NCBI RefSeq assembly: GCF_019357415.1 | Contig: NZ_CP048410.1 | Span: forward strand, 3,622,501-3,686,500 | Reading direction: 5' to 3' | Length of the DNA: 64,000 nucleotides | DNA from: Gramella sp. MT6 | GTDB taxonomy: Bacteria; Bacteroidota; Bacteroidia; Flavobacteriales; Flavobacteriaceae | Shown here: piece by piece, positions 54,194 to 63,089 of the stretch | Layout: the number at the start of each line of letters is the position of its first letter | Numbering within the stretch: position 1 is the first letter of the stretch | Program-made: the position numbers and the translations under genes | The notes under the pieces: generated by a model | What the model saw: only the letters and a program-made list of their open reading frames with translations | What the model was told of the DNA's origin: nothing | Databases searched by the model: none

Positions 54194-54217
54194 TTTTAAT
54201 TTCAATATATCAGCTTT

Positions 54218-55411
54218 TTAAGAAAGTACTTCCTGTACTTTATCTGCAGCTTCCTGGAATTGAATAGCGCTATACACTTTCAATCCACTATTATCTATAA
54301 GTTCTTTTGCAATATCTGCATTTGTACCCTGCAGACGAACAATGATTGGCACATTCATCGCATCTCCCATATTTTTGGATGCATCAACGATTCCCTGTGC
54401 AACACGGTCACATCTAACAATACCTCCAAAGATATTTACCAGGATCGCCTCTACTTTATCATCCTTAAGGATCAGCCTGAAAGCTTCTTCCACTCTTTTC
54501 GCATCGGCAGTACCTCCAACATCAAGGAAGTTAGCTGGTTCTCCACCGGCCTGCTTAATAAGGTCCATAGTTGCCATAGCAAGACCAGCACCATTTACCA
54601 TACATCCAACATTACCGTCAAGATCTACGTAATTAAGTCCCACTTCTCTTGCTTCAACCTCAGTTGGATTTTCTTCACGAATATCGCGCATCTCTGCATA
54701 ATCCTTGTGACGGAATAATGCATTGTCATCTAAAGTTACCTTAGCATCTACCGCCATGATAAGATCATCACTGGTTTTCAATACCGGGTTGATCTCAAAT
54801 AAAGAAGAATCAGACTTTTCGAATGCTTCATAAAGAGACATTACGAATTTGGTCATTTCTTTAAAAGCTTTTCCATTAAGTCCAAGATTGAAAGCAATTC
54901 TACGCGCCTGGAATCCTAGAAGACCTGTAGCCGGATCAATTTCTTCAGTGAATATAAGATCTGGAGTTTCTTCAGCTACTGTTTCGATATCCATACCACC
55001 TTCAGTAGAATACATGATCATATTACGACCGGTCGCACGGTTAAGCAATACAGACATATAATATTCTTCAGGTTCGTTATCTCCCGGATAGTATACATCT
55101 TCAGCAACAAGTACCTGATGTACTTTTTTCCCTTCTGCAGAAGTTTGAGGAGTTACAAGATTCATCCCGATGATGTCACCTGCGATCTCTTCAACCTCTT
55201 TAAGGTTTTTGGCAAGCTTCACCCCACCACCTTTACCACGTCCACCGGCGTGTACCTGTGCTTTGATCACATGCCATCCAGTTCCCGTTTTCTCGGTTAG
55301 TTCTTTTGCAGCATCTACTGCTTCTTTGGCGTTTCTTGCAACGGTCCCACGTTGTATGCGAACTCTGAAGCTGCTTAAAATCTCTTTTCCTTGATATTCG
55401 TGTATATTCAT
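54218..55411 (-). CDS. sucC: Succinyl-CoA synthetase (ADP-forming) subunit beta
   Basis: 397 residues, full length. SucC is the ATP-grasp subunit that pairs with SucD in the TCA cycle step from succinyl-CoA to succinate. Family features: MNIHEYQGKEIL at the start, VKAQVHAGGRGKGGGVKLAK-like segment (IKAQVHAGGRGKGGGVKLA), SLFEINPVLKT and the C-terminal CoA-ligase domain with NIFGGIVRCD. sucD is not adjacent in the window. It has its own promoter and terminator. Confidence 0.96.
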   Translation of the reverse strand: MNIHEYQGKEILSSFRVRIQRGTVARNAKEAVDAAKELTEKTGTGWHVIKAQVHAGGRGKGGGVKLAKNLKEVEEIAGDIIGMNLVTPQTSAEGKKVHQVLVAEDVYYPGDNEPEEYYMSVLLNRATGRNMIMYSTEGGMDIETVAEETPDLIFTEEIDPATGLLGFQARRIAFNLGLNGKAFKEMTKFVMSLYEAFEKSDSSLFEINPVLKTSDDLIMAVDAKVTLDDNALFRHKDYAEMRDIREENPTEVEAREVGLNYVDLDGNVGCMVNGAGLAMATMDLIKQAGGEPANFLDVGGTADAKRVEEAFRLILKDDKVEAILVNIFGGIVRCDRVAQGIVDASKNMGDAMNVPIIVRLQGTNADIAKELIDNSGLKVYSAIQFQEAADKVQEVLS

Positions 55412-55445
55412 AATCAGCTATTTCTTCTGTATTAATTACGGAAGG

Positions 55446-55476
55446 CAAAAGTAACAAATACATACTATTGTACCAA
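55446..55476 (-). promoter_or_regulatory. Promoter of sucC (Bacteroidota type)
   Basis: On the minus strand TTG (55476-55474) is followed after 20 bp by TACTTTTG (55453-55446), matching TTG/TAnnTTTG. The -7 box is 34 bp upstream of the sucC ATG. Confidence 0.65.
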
Positions 55477-55637
55477 TCTTTTTTGAGCATCTTAACGCTT
55501 ATCAGTTCAGGTAATTCCGATAGTACTCAAGGCTTTCCAATTTTATGCGAATCAGCGAAAAGGTTATCGTAGAAAATTCGATTTTTCCTGTCATGAAGTT
55601 TTATTCTCCTGTAAATTAGCTGTTTAATTTTTGCAGT

Positions 55638-56813
55638 ATGAGAAAGGCATTATTAGCATTAGCGATAGGAGGTTTTGGAATTGGGATGACAGAATTCGTT
55701 ATAATGGGTATTTTGCCAGAAGTTGCAGGTTCACTAGGCATTTCGATTCCACAGGCAGGCCACTTTATTTCTGCCTACGCACTGGGAGTTGTGGTGGGAG
55801 CACCTTTGCTCACGGCCTTCGGAAATAAATGGCCAGCACACAGGGTTTTACTTTTTCTTATGATCTGGTTTACGGTATTTAATACCCTTTCAGCCTTTTC
55901 AAATTCTTATATATTACTGATGATCTCGAGGTTCTTATCTGGATTGCCACACGGCGCTTTCTTCGGAATTGGAGCCGTGGTCGCAGGGAAACTTGCCAAA
56001 CCGGGTAAGGACGCACAGGCCATTGCAATTATGTTTACAGGACTTACGGTAGCAAATGTCATTGGAGTTCCCCTGGGAACCTGGCTGGGCCAGAATTTCA
56101 ACTGGGGAGTTTCCTTCCTGGCGGTAGGAGTTGTAGGAATAATGGCCGTTCTGAGCATTAAATTCTGGATGCCCGAATTACCAAAATCTAAATCCAATGG
56201 ATTTAGAAAAGATCTGAAAGTGCTAAAAAAAGCAGAATTATGGATGATCATTCTGCTAACCACAATTGGTACAGGTGGATTCTTTGCCTGGTATAGTTAC
56301 ATCGCGCCCTTGATCACAGATGTGGCTGGGCATAGTGAGAATATTGTTAGTTATGCCATGATCCTGGCTGGTCTGGGAATGGTTGTGGGTAATTTCCTTG
56401 GTGCAAAACTGGCAGAAATGTTCAGCCCTATCTATGCCGTTATCATTGCACTCATTTTAATGGTTACCGCCCTTTTATCAAATACGTTTCTGGCATATGA
56501 CAAGATCGGAGTTTTGATCATGACCTTTATTCTTCCGGTGATCGCGTTTTGTATCGCGACCCCAATTCAGATGGCAGTAATCAAATCTGCCAAAGGATCT
56601 GAAATGTTAGGCTCCTCTTTAAATCAGAGTGCTTTTAATATGGGAAATGCCAGTGGAGCTTACCTTGCCGGATTACCAATAGCCTATGGATACGGAATAG
56701 TTTCAGCACAATATGTTGGCGCCGCTATGGCTGGAATAGGCATTCTTATTGGTGTAGGTGTTGTTCTTCTTAGAAAACAACGATCTGTTCAGTTAGAGAT
56801 GAGCAACACTTAA
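55638..56813 (+). CDS. MFS transporter (AraJ/drug-exporter-like)
   Basis: 391 residues with about 12 membrane segments. The MFS signature between helices 2 and 3 is present in modified form (LTAFGNKWPAHRVLLFLM), and RFLSGLPHGAFFGIGAVVAGKLA marks the helix-4/5 region. The closest family is the AraJ-type DHA1 exporters of sugars, purines or drugs. The substrate cannot be told. It is divergent from sucC and followed by lysA with its own -7 box. Confidence 0.92.
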   Translation: MRKALLALAIGGFGIGMTEFVIMGILPEVAGSLGISIPQAGHFISAYALGVVVGAPLLTAFGNKWPAHRVLLFLMIWFTVFNTLSAFSNSYILLMISRFLSGLPHGAFFGIGAVVAGKLAKPGKDAQAIAIMFTGLTVANVIGVPLGTWLGQNFNWGVSFLAVGVVGIMAVLSIKFWMPELPKSKSNGFRKDLKVLKKAELWMIILLTTIGTGGFFAWYSYIAPLITDVAGHSENIVSYAMILAGLGMVVGNFLGAKLAEMFSPIYAVIIALILMVTALLSNTFLAYDKIGVLIMTFILPVIAFCIATPIQMAVIKSAKGSEMLGSSLNQSAFNMGNASGAYLAGLPIAYGYGIVSAQYVGAAMAGIGILIGVGVVLLRKQRSVQLEMSNT

Positions 56814-56892
56814 TTTTTCAATTTCGAAAATAACAAATTATAAAAATCGGTTATATTTGGTATACACCTTATCTGGCAAAGGTTAAGAAATA

Positions 56893-56900
56893 TATTTTTG
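56893..56900 (+). promoter_or_regulatory. -7 box of lysA
   Basis: TATTTTTG ends 17 bp before the lysA ATG at 56918, with TTA at 56869-56871 as a near-match -33 at 21-bp spacing. A second match, TATATTTG at 56852-56859, lies further upstream and could be another start. Confidence 0.5.
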
Positions 56901-56917
56901 CGCTAAATTTTTAGAAG

Positions 56918-58153
56918 ATGACACAAAACGAATTACTATCGGTTGCCGAAAAATTTGGAAGCCCTGTTTATGTTTATGATGCTGATAAGATCATTTCTCA
57001 GTATAAACGACTTACCAATGCTTTTAAAGTTGACAACCTTAGAATTCACTATGCCGTGAAGGCGCTTTCGAATATTTCTATACTTAAATTATTGAATTCT
57101 CTAGGTTGCGGACTGGATACAGTTTCGGTTCAGGAAGTAGAGTTAGGGATAAAGGCCGGGGTAGATCCTGCTAATATCATTTATACACCTAATGGAGTTT
57201 CTCTCGAAGAGATCGAGGAGGTTGTAGCATTAGGAGCCCAGATAAATATTGATAATCTTTCTATCCTCGAACAGTTTGGGACCCGTCACCCGGAGATCCC
57301 GGTATGTATCCGGATTAACCCTCACGTGATGGCAGGTGGAAATTCCAAGATCTCTGTTGGGCATATAGACTCAAAATTTGGCATTAGTATCCACCAGATG
57401 CCACACCTTTTAAGGATCGTGGAAAATACAGGGATGCATATTAATGGAATTCATATGCATACCGGTAGCGATATTCTTGATATTGGCGTTTTTCTGCATG
57501 CTTCAGAAATTCTTTTTGAAGCCGCAAGGCACTTTAAAGAACTTGAATTCATCGATTTTGGAAGTGGTTTTAAAGTACCCTATCGTGAAGGAGATATAGA
57601 AACGGATATTGAAGATCTTGGAGCACAACTAACCGAGAGGTTTAATAATTTTTGTAAAGAGTACGGCAGGGAACTTACCCTTGCTTTTGAACCAGGTAAA
57701 TATCTGGTTAGCGAATCTGGAAAATTCCTGGCCAGGGTGAATGTTATCAAACAAACCACATCAACGGTTTTTGCAGGAATAGATTCTGGGTTCAATCATT
57801 TAATAAGACCTATGTTCTATGGTTCTCATCATGAGATCACCAATATTTCTAATCCAGGTGCTAAGCCAAGGTTTTATAGTGTTGTAGGATATATTTGTGA
57901 AACCGATACATTCGCCAATAACCGCAGGATCTCTGAAATTCGTGAAGGAGATATATTAAGTTTTAGTAATGCCGGGGCCTATTGCTTTTCAATGGCCAGT
58001 AATTTCAATTCAAGATTTCGCCCACCAGAAGTCCTTTGGTATAAAGGCAAAGCACATCTAATTAGAAAACGTGAAACTTTTGAGGACCTTACCAGGCATC
58101 AGGTAGAAATGAACTTTGATACTTCTCCCAAGGAACTAGCAGATAAAGACTAA
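56918..58153 (+). CDS. lysA: Diaminopimelate decarboxylase
   Basis: 411 residues. LysA removes carbon dioxide from meso-diaminopimelate to give lysine, using PLP. PLP Lys48 is in IHYAVKAL; HMHTGSDI and the glycine loop FGSGFKVPY bind the phosphate, and late segments EPGKYLVSESG and GAYCFSMASNFNSR match the family. It stands alone, away from dapB at 1.9 kb, with a strong terminator after it. Confidence 0.95.
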   Translation: MTQNELLSVAEKFGSPVYVYDADKIISQYKRLTNAFKVDNLRIHYAVKALSNISILKLLNSLGCGLDTVSVQEVELGIKAGVDPANIIYTPNGVSLEEIEEVVALGAQINIDNLSILEQFGTRHPEIPVCIRINPHVMAGGNSKISVGHIDSKFGISIHQMPHLLRIVENTGMHINGIHMHTGSDILDIGVFLHASEILFEAARHFKELEFIDFGSGFKVPYREGDIETDIEDLGAQLTERFNNFCKEYGRELTLAFEPGKYLVSESGKFLARVNVIKQTTSTVFAGIDSGFNHLIRPMFYGSHHEITNISNPGAKPRFYSVVGYICETDTFANNRRISEIREGDILSFSNAGAYCFSMASNFNSRFRPPEVLWYKGKAHLIRKRETFEDLTRHQVEMNFDTSPKELADKD

Positions 58154-58158
58154 ATATT

Positions 58159-58185
58159 AAAGCAGCCTGTTGGCTGCTTTTTTTA
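58159..58185 (+). terminator. Terminator after lysA
   Basis: A 7-bp stem agcagcc (58161-58167) with ggctgct (58172-58178) and a 4-base loop, followed by about seven T. Confidence 0.9.
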
Positions 58186-58287
58186 TTAGGATTTTGATCA
58201 CTAAACATATTTTATAAAATTCAATTTTTAATAATTCTCTAACCCTCTCTGTTAGTCCAATTGAGTATCTTAATTGAAAAGATCAAA

Positions 58288-59184
58288 ATGAGTTACCAAT
58301 TGAATAGAGAGCTATCTTTACCAAAAAATATTAGCGTTATAGCGGCTGAAGAATTAGAAGGTTGCTTTATTTCCCTTGAGACCTTAAATATTCACGAGGC
58401 TGTCCACGATATCAGGAAAAGGTTAAAAAAACTACGTGCTCTGGCCAGACTGGTTCGGGACGAAATGGGAGAAGAAAATTACAAGGAGATAAATATTTAC
58501 TTTAGGGATCTGGGACGGGAAATTTCAGACTTCCGGGACCTTACCGCTCATATAGAAACATTGAATGTCCTGGAAGAAAGGTATGGCAGTTACCTCTATG
58601 TGAATTTTTTCAATCCAATAATCACCCAACTGGATAAAGAACGTGACCATATGGAAAAGGAGCTTAGAGCTAAGAATTTCTTTTCAGAATACCTCCCTGA
58701 AAAATTGAAATATGCCCAGGATGATCTTGTAAAATGGCCGGTAAACTCAAACGAAATACAAGTAATTCTTCCGGGTATCCAACGGGTTTATAAACGTGGG
58801 CAGAAAGGATTAAATAAGTCCTACAAGGATCCTAAGACGGAAAATTTTCATGAATGGAGAAAAAGAGTGAAATACCTGTGGTACCAAACACTGTTACTTC
58901 AGGAAACCTGGCCACAATTTTTTGAAACTCTGGAAGCAGAGATCCATCAGTTGGCAGATTACCTTGGTAATGATCATGACCTCATGGTCTTAAAAAAGAA
59001 ATTGAATTCGGAAGATATAAAGTTGAAAGATCCTCAACACCTGGAATTGATGAATGCGATAATTGAAAGGTACAGTAATATATTAAGGACTGAAGCGAAA
59101 ACCAAAGGTGAACTGATCTATGTAGAAACTCCTGAAGAATTCACGAAAAGGATTGGTTCCTATACCGAGATAAATTGGAATTGA
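58288..59184 (+). CDS. CHAD domain protein
   Basis: 298 residues from ATG 58288; a TTG at 58261 would add nine residues. The CHAD fold is shown by two basic helical stretches with conserved His: HDIRKRLKKLRAL near 40 and HEWRKRVKYLWYQ near 192, plus DLRDLTAHIE-type acidic residues (SDFRDLTAHIE) and LGNDHDLMVL. CHAD domains bind polyphosphate in several studied cases. No ppk or adenylate-cyclase-type CYTH gene is adjacent. It is followed 29 bp on by the cyclase gene. Confidence 0.9.
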   Translation: MSYQLNRELSLPKNISVIAAEELEGCFISLETLNIHEAVHDIRKRLKKLRALARLVRDEMGEENYKEINIYFRDLGREISDFRDLTAHIETLNVLEERYGSYLYVNFFNPIITQLDKERDHMEKELRAKNFFSEYLPEKLKYAQDDLVKWPVNSNEIQVILPGIQRVYKRGQKGLNKSYKDPKTENFHEWRKRVKYLWYQTLLLQETWPQFFETLEAEIHQLADYLGNDHDLMVLKKKLNSEDIKLKDPQHLELMNAIIERYSNILRTEAKTKGELIYVETPEEFTKRIGSYTEINWN

Positions 59185-59213
59185 TTACTTAATTTAAAGG
59201 TCTTAATTCCATA

Positions 59214-59990
59214 ATGATGAAAAATCTAAAGTATCTTATTCTCTTCCTGGTAACATCTTTTACTTTCGGTCAGGAAATCCAGGGCGAGATCATAGATCTT
59301 ACCCATGCTTTTTCCAGGGAAAGTGTTTATTGGGTTACCGCAAAAGAATTTCAGCTTGAAGAAGTGGCGAAAGGCAAGACAGAAAACGGTTTCTATTATT
59401 CTGCCAATAACTTTTCTACTGCAGAACATGGAGGAACACATATAGATGCACCCATCCATTTTGCCGAAAATAAACAGACCGTAGATCTTATTCCTCTGAA
59501 AAATTTGATTGGTGAGGGCGTTAAGATCGATGTTTCCAGCAAGGCTTCAGAGAATCCTGATTATCTAATAAGTGTAGAAGATCTTCAAGCCTGGGAACGT
59601 GAAAATTCGGAAATACCTCAGCAGAGTATCGTTCTACTTCAAACTGGATTTGGAAAATATTATCCTGATGCAAAAAAATATCTTGGTACAGACGAACGTG
59701 GTTCCGATGCCATCAAAGAACTCCACTTCCCAGGCCTTTCTCCGGAAGCTGCAAAATGGTTAATAACCAACAGGAATATTAAAGCTGTGGGTCTTGATAC
59801 TGCAAGTATAGATTACGGACAATCAACAGATTTTGCTACTCATGTGGCCTTAATGACCCAGAATGTTCCGGCATTTGAGAACGTTGCAAATCTGGAATTG
59901 CTGCCGGCGAGAGGATTTCAAATTATTGCTTTGCCTATGAAAATTCAAGGAGGAAGCGGCGGACCCTTGAGGATCATTGCGATTAAGTAA
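59214..59990 (+). CDS. Exported cyclase-family metal hydrolase (kynurenine formamidase-like)
   Basis: 258 residues with a signal peptide (YLILFLVTSFTFGQ). The metal motif HGGTHIDAPIHF (72-83) matches the HxGTHxDxPxH signature of the cyclase/kynurenine formamidase family. Late GLDTASIDYGQSTDFATH supports it. Unlike most family members it is exported, so the reaction in the periplasm is unknown. The start could be ATG 59214 or 59217. The 2H phosphoesterase gene follows 9 bp on. Confidence 0.9.
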   Translation: MMKNLKYLILFLVTSFTFGQEIQGEIIDLTHAFSRESVYWVTAKEFQLEEVAKGKTENGFYYSANNFSTAEHGGTHIDAPIHFAENKQTVDLIPLKNLIGEGVKIDVSSKASENPDYLISVEDLQAWERENSEIPQQSIVLLQTGFGKYYPDAKKYLGTDERGSDAIKELHFPGLSPEAAKWLITNRNIKAVGLDTASIDYGQSTDFATHVALMTQNVPAFENVANLELLPARGFQIIALPMKIQGGSGGPLRIIAIK

Positions 59991-59999
59991 CTTTACCCA

Positions 60000-60581
60000 A
60001 TGCCTGTACCAACAAAAGATCCACTTTACTTTATTACCCTCATGCCTCCTGAAAAAATCAGGAAAGAAGTAGAATTAATAAAAAAGGAGATCAAAAATAA
60101 TTATGGCATTAAGCATGCTTTAAAACTGCCAGCTCATATTACCATCCAGATCCCTTTCCGGATGCATCAAAGCAAGGAAAAAAATCTTTTCAAAAAATTA
60201 AGAGAATTCTCTGCTCATCGTCATTCATGGAATACCAAAATTGATGGCTTTGGAAGATTTGCAAAGAATGTCATCTTTATAAAAATTCAGGAGCATCAAC
60301 CATTTGCTCAGATCCATAAAGACCTGCAAGAAATGATGCTTGGATTTCTAGACCTGAAAAGCCATGAGATCTCTGCAAAGATTCATCCTCATATTACCAT
60401 AGCCACTCGTGATCTAAAAAGAAGTCATTTCCCTGAAATCTGGGAAGATTTTAAAGACAAGTCATATTCGGCTTCTTTTAGTGTTCAGGATATTTATCTT
60501 TTTAAACATAACGGAGAAAACTGGGATCTGCTAAAAGTTTTTTCTTTTGCCGAACAACAACTTTTAGGTACTGATTTTTAA
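60000..60581 (+). CDS. 2H phosphoesterase (2'-5' RNA ligase-like, LigT family)
   Basis: 193 residues with the two catalytic HxT motifs of the 2H family: HIT in PAHITIQIPF (46-48) and HIT in HPHITIATR (131-133). Such proteins join or cleave 2'-5' RNA bonds or hydrolyse cyclic phosphates. No signal peptide. It starts 9 bp after the cyclase gene and is probably in the same transcript. The specific substrate is unknown. Confidence 0.88.
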   Translation: MPVPTKDPLYFITLMPPEKIRKEVELIKKEIKNNYGIKHALKLPAHITIQIPFRMHQSKEKNLFKKLREFSAHRHSWNTKIDGFGRFAKNVIFIKIQEHQPFAQIHKDLQEMMLGFLDLKSHEISAKIHPHITIATRDLKRSHFPEIWEDFKDKSYSASFSVQDIYLFKHNGENWDLLKVFSFAEQQLLGTDF

Positions 60582-60601
60582 CCACTTAACCCATATTTGA
60601 G

Positions 60602-60609
60602 TAACTTTG
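60602..60609 (+). promoter_or_regulatory. -7 box upstream of the flavin oxidase gene
   Basis: TAACTTTG, a perfect TAnnTTTG element, lies 134 bp before the ATG at 60744, so the leader would be about 130 nt. This is the longest predicted leader in the window. Confidence 0.45.
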
Positions 60610-60743
60610 CATACCCGTATGATCTAACCAAGAGATCACCTTAACATTCATATTTCTGCTTCGCTTCACCCCCTATAACCTGTACAACCAGGAAATTACC
60701 CCCCATTTTAATATCTAATTCAAATACTTCAAAATCAAACCTT

Positions 60744-62129
60744 ATGAGTACGCTTAAAATGGAAAACACGAAAGTTGAAGAACTTCGAAATTCTCTTCGG
60801 GGAGAACTGATCCTCGAAGGTGATGTGAATTATGAAGATTCGCGCAAGATCTACAATGCCATGATCAGCAAGAAACCAGCGATGATCGCAAAATGCGTTG
60901 ACGTGGCAGATGTGGTTACGGCTGTAAATTTTGGAAGAGAAAATAATATTCTTACTGCTGTTCGCGGTGGTGGCCATAACGGCGGTGGCCTTGGACTATG
61001 TGACGAAGGTCTCGTAATTGATCTTTCCCTACTTAAAAATGTTAGGGTAGACACCTCCAATAATACTGTTCGGGTAGGGGGTGGTAATCTTTGGGGCGAG
61101 GTTGACCATGCAACCCATGTCTATGGGCTGGTTGTTCCCGCTGGAGTTATTTCAACTACAGGGGTTGGTGGCCTTACACTTGGAGGCGGAGTAGGTTATT
61201 TATCCCGAAAATTCGGTCTAACAATTGACAATCTACTTGAAGTAGATATGGTGCTGGCAGATGGCAGTATTGTGAGCGCAAATAAAAGTCAGAATGAAGA
61301 TCTATTCTGGGCTGTTAGAGGAGGTGGTGGAAATTTTGGAATAGTAACATCCTTTCTTTTCCAGGCCCACAAATTAAAAACAGTTATTGGCGGCCCAACT
61401 TTGTGGCCGATAGAACGAACAGAAGAGATCATGAAATGGTATGACGGTTTCATTCACCAGCAACCAGATGACCTCAACGGCTTTATTGCAACAATGGTTA
61501 TTCCCGGCGATCCGTTCCCAGATTTCCTTCATAAAAAGAAATTCTGCGGAATCATTTGGTGCTACACAGGAGATCCAGATAAATTTGATGATTTAATTAA
61601 ACCTGCCCGCGACCTGGAACCTATTTTTGAACATATTGGAGAGATGCCTTATCCCGCTATTCAAACGCTTTTTGATGGTATAATGCCTCCAGGTTTGCAG
61701 TGGTACTGGCGAGGTGATTTTTTTAGTGAAATTCCGGCGGAAGCTTCTAAGCTGCATAAAGAATATGGATCTCGAATCCCTACCAGCCTGTCTCAAATGC
61801 ATCTGTATCCAATAAGCGGGGCTGCAGGACGGATTTCTTCTGAAGATACCGCTTGGGCCTATCGAGATGCAAAATATGCCGGAGTATTCGTTGGAGTTGA
61901 CCCTGATCCCGAAAATGCCGAGATCATTACAGATTGGTGTAAGGAATACTGGAATGCGCTGCATCCATTCTCAATGGGAGGATCTTACTCCAATTTTATG
62001 ATGGAAGAAGGTCAGGAAAGGGTCAAAGCCTCTTTCAGAAACAACTATGACAGGTTGAGAGAAATAAAAACAAAATACGATCCCGATAATTTTTTTAGGG
62101 TCAATCAGAACATTCAACCTAAAGCCTAA
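60744..62129 (+). CDS. FAD-linked oxidoreductase of the PCMH/berberine-bridge type
   Basis: 461 residues. The FAD-binding PCMH domain has AVRGGGHNGGGLGL (72-85), where His78 is the usual site of covalent FAD attachment, and GVGGLTLGGGVGYLSRKFGL. The C-terminus ends in the BBE-type segment RLREIKTKYDPDNFFRVNQN. No Cys occurs at the second attachment position, so only single linkage is expected. Such enzymes oxidise sugars, alcohols or alkaloids. No signal peptide is seen. It is the last gene before a strong hairpin. Confidence 0.92.
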   Translation: MSTLKMENTKVEELRNSLRGELILEGDVNYEDSRKIYNAMISKKPAMIAKCVDVADVVTAVNFGRENNILTAVRGGGHNGGGLGLCDEGLVIDLSLLKNVRVDTSNNTVRVGGGNLWGEVDHATHVYGLVVPAGVISTTGVGGLTLGGGVGYLSRKFGLTIDNLLEVDMVLADGSIVSANKSQNEDLFWAVRGGGGNFGIVTSFLFQAHKLKTVIGGPTLWPIERTEEIMKWYDGFIHQQPDDLNGFIATMVIPGDPFPDFLHKKKFCGIIWCYTGDPDKFDDLIKPARDLEPIFEHIGEMPYPAIQTLFDGIMPPGLQWYWRGDFFSEIPAEASKLHKEYGSRIPTSLSQMHLYPISGAAGRISSEDTAWAYRDAKYAGVFVGVDPDPENAEIITDWCKEYWNALHPFSMGGSYSNFMMEEGQERVKASFRNNYDRLREIKTKYDPDNFFRVNQNIQPKA

Positions 62130-62130
62130 T

Positions 62131-62172
62131 ATTTTAACTCCCTTTGGCATAAACCAGAGGGAGTTTAAAAAA
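62131..62172. terminator. Strong hairpin between convergent genes
   Basis: An 8-bp perfect stem aactccct (62136-62143) with agggagtt (62158-62165) continues inwards through a G-U and three more pairs to a 6-base loop, with A/T-rich flanks on both sides. There is no clear T-run on the plus strand, so it may act as a terminator or a stability hairpin. It overlaps a tiny minus-strand ORF. Confidence 0.6.
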
Positions 62173-62241
62173 TATTACATTAATAAAGCCAAATTCTGCG
62201 GCAATAAAAACTAGAATTGAAGCAATAAGAAAATGTTTCAT
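62134..62241 (-). CDS. Possible 35-residue membrane peptide
   Basis: A minus-strand ATG-to-TAA ORF below usual length cut-offs. It encodes a mostly hydrophobic peptide beginning MKHFLIASILVFIAAEFGF and ending in AKGS, so it would be a single-pass membrane peptide. Its last codons lie in the stable hairpin. It could be chance, since AT-rich sequence often gives hydrophobic ORFs. Confidence 0.25.
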   Translation of the reverse strand: MKHFLIASILVFIAAEFGFINVIFFKLPLVYAKGS

Positions 62242-62295
62242 TCAGAAAATTTATTAGCAGGAAATAGTAAGATTATGTCCAAATGGGGATACCTT

Positions 62296-62961
62296 TTAAG
62301 CCGGTTCTCCTGAAGGTATGATATAGAAATATATACTTATAAAATGAGCGAAGGTTCCCAGAAGAACGAAAATATGGAAGATGGCATGGTTATAAGGGAT
62401 CCTATTCTGCATAAATAAAATAGCTCCAATGGTATATGAAATTCCGCCGCCAAAAAGCCACCAAAGGCCTTCGGTTGATAAATTTTTTATTAGAGGATTA
62501 ATTGCGAAGATTATAAGCCATCCCATGGCAACATACATAATTGTAGACAACAATTGATATCTACCTGCATAAAAAAGTTTCAGGATCACTCCAATCAATG
62601 CCATACCCCAGACCAGCCAGAGTATAGTATATCCTGTGGTACCATTAAGAGTTACGAGAGCGTATGGAGTATACGTGCCGGCAATAAGAATATAAATAGC
62701 GGCATGGTCTAAAATATTCAGCTTAATTCTTAACCTGCTGGCTTTGGCACTATGATAAAAAGTGGAAGCGGCATAAACCAAAACCATACTCGCCCCGAAA
62801 ATACTGAAACTTACCAGGTGCTCCTGCTCTCCTAGTTTGTTGGCTTTCAGGATCAATAAAACCAGGGCAAGAATGCTTAATCCAAACCCAACTCCATGGG
62901 AAAGAATATTCCATCGTTCTTCTTCGGGGGGATAATATTTTGGCTTTTTTATACGTCCCAT
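62296..62961 (-). CDS. Hemolysin III family membrane protein (PAQR)
   Basis: 221 residues with seven hydrophobic segments. The PAQR/Hly-III metal-binding motifs are present: SHGVGFGLSILAL, ASTFYHS, LDHAAIYILIAGTYTPY and HAIFHIFVLLGTFAHF, each with a conserved His or Asp. Family members are thought to be membrane hydrolases or channels; the name hemolysin is historical. Single gene convergent with the flavin oxidase. Confidence 0.93.
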   Translation of the reverse strand: MGRIKKPKYYPPEEERWNILSHGVGFGLSILALVLLILKANKLGEQEHLVSFSIFGASMVLVYAASTFYHSAKASRLRIKLNILDHAAIYILIAGTYTPYALVTLNGTTGYTILWLVWGMALIGVILKLFYAGRYQLLSTIMYVAMGWLIIFAINPLIKNLSTEGLWWLFGGGISYTIGAILFMQNRIPYNHAIFHIFVLLGTFAHFISIYFYIIPSGEPA

Positions 62962-63089
62962 TTTCAGTAGTAATAGTCTTATTAATTTAACTGAAAATCA
63001 CGAAATTTGCAATAGGGTAATTCAGAATATTTCAGAAAGGAGAATACATTTTGGGTAAGTTCAAATTTTCATTCGAATTAATTAAAATT

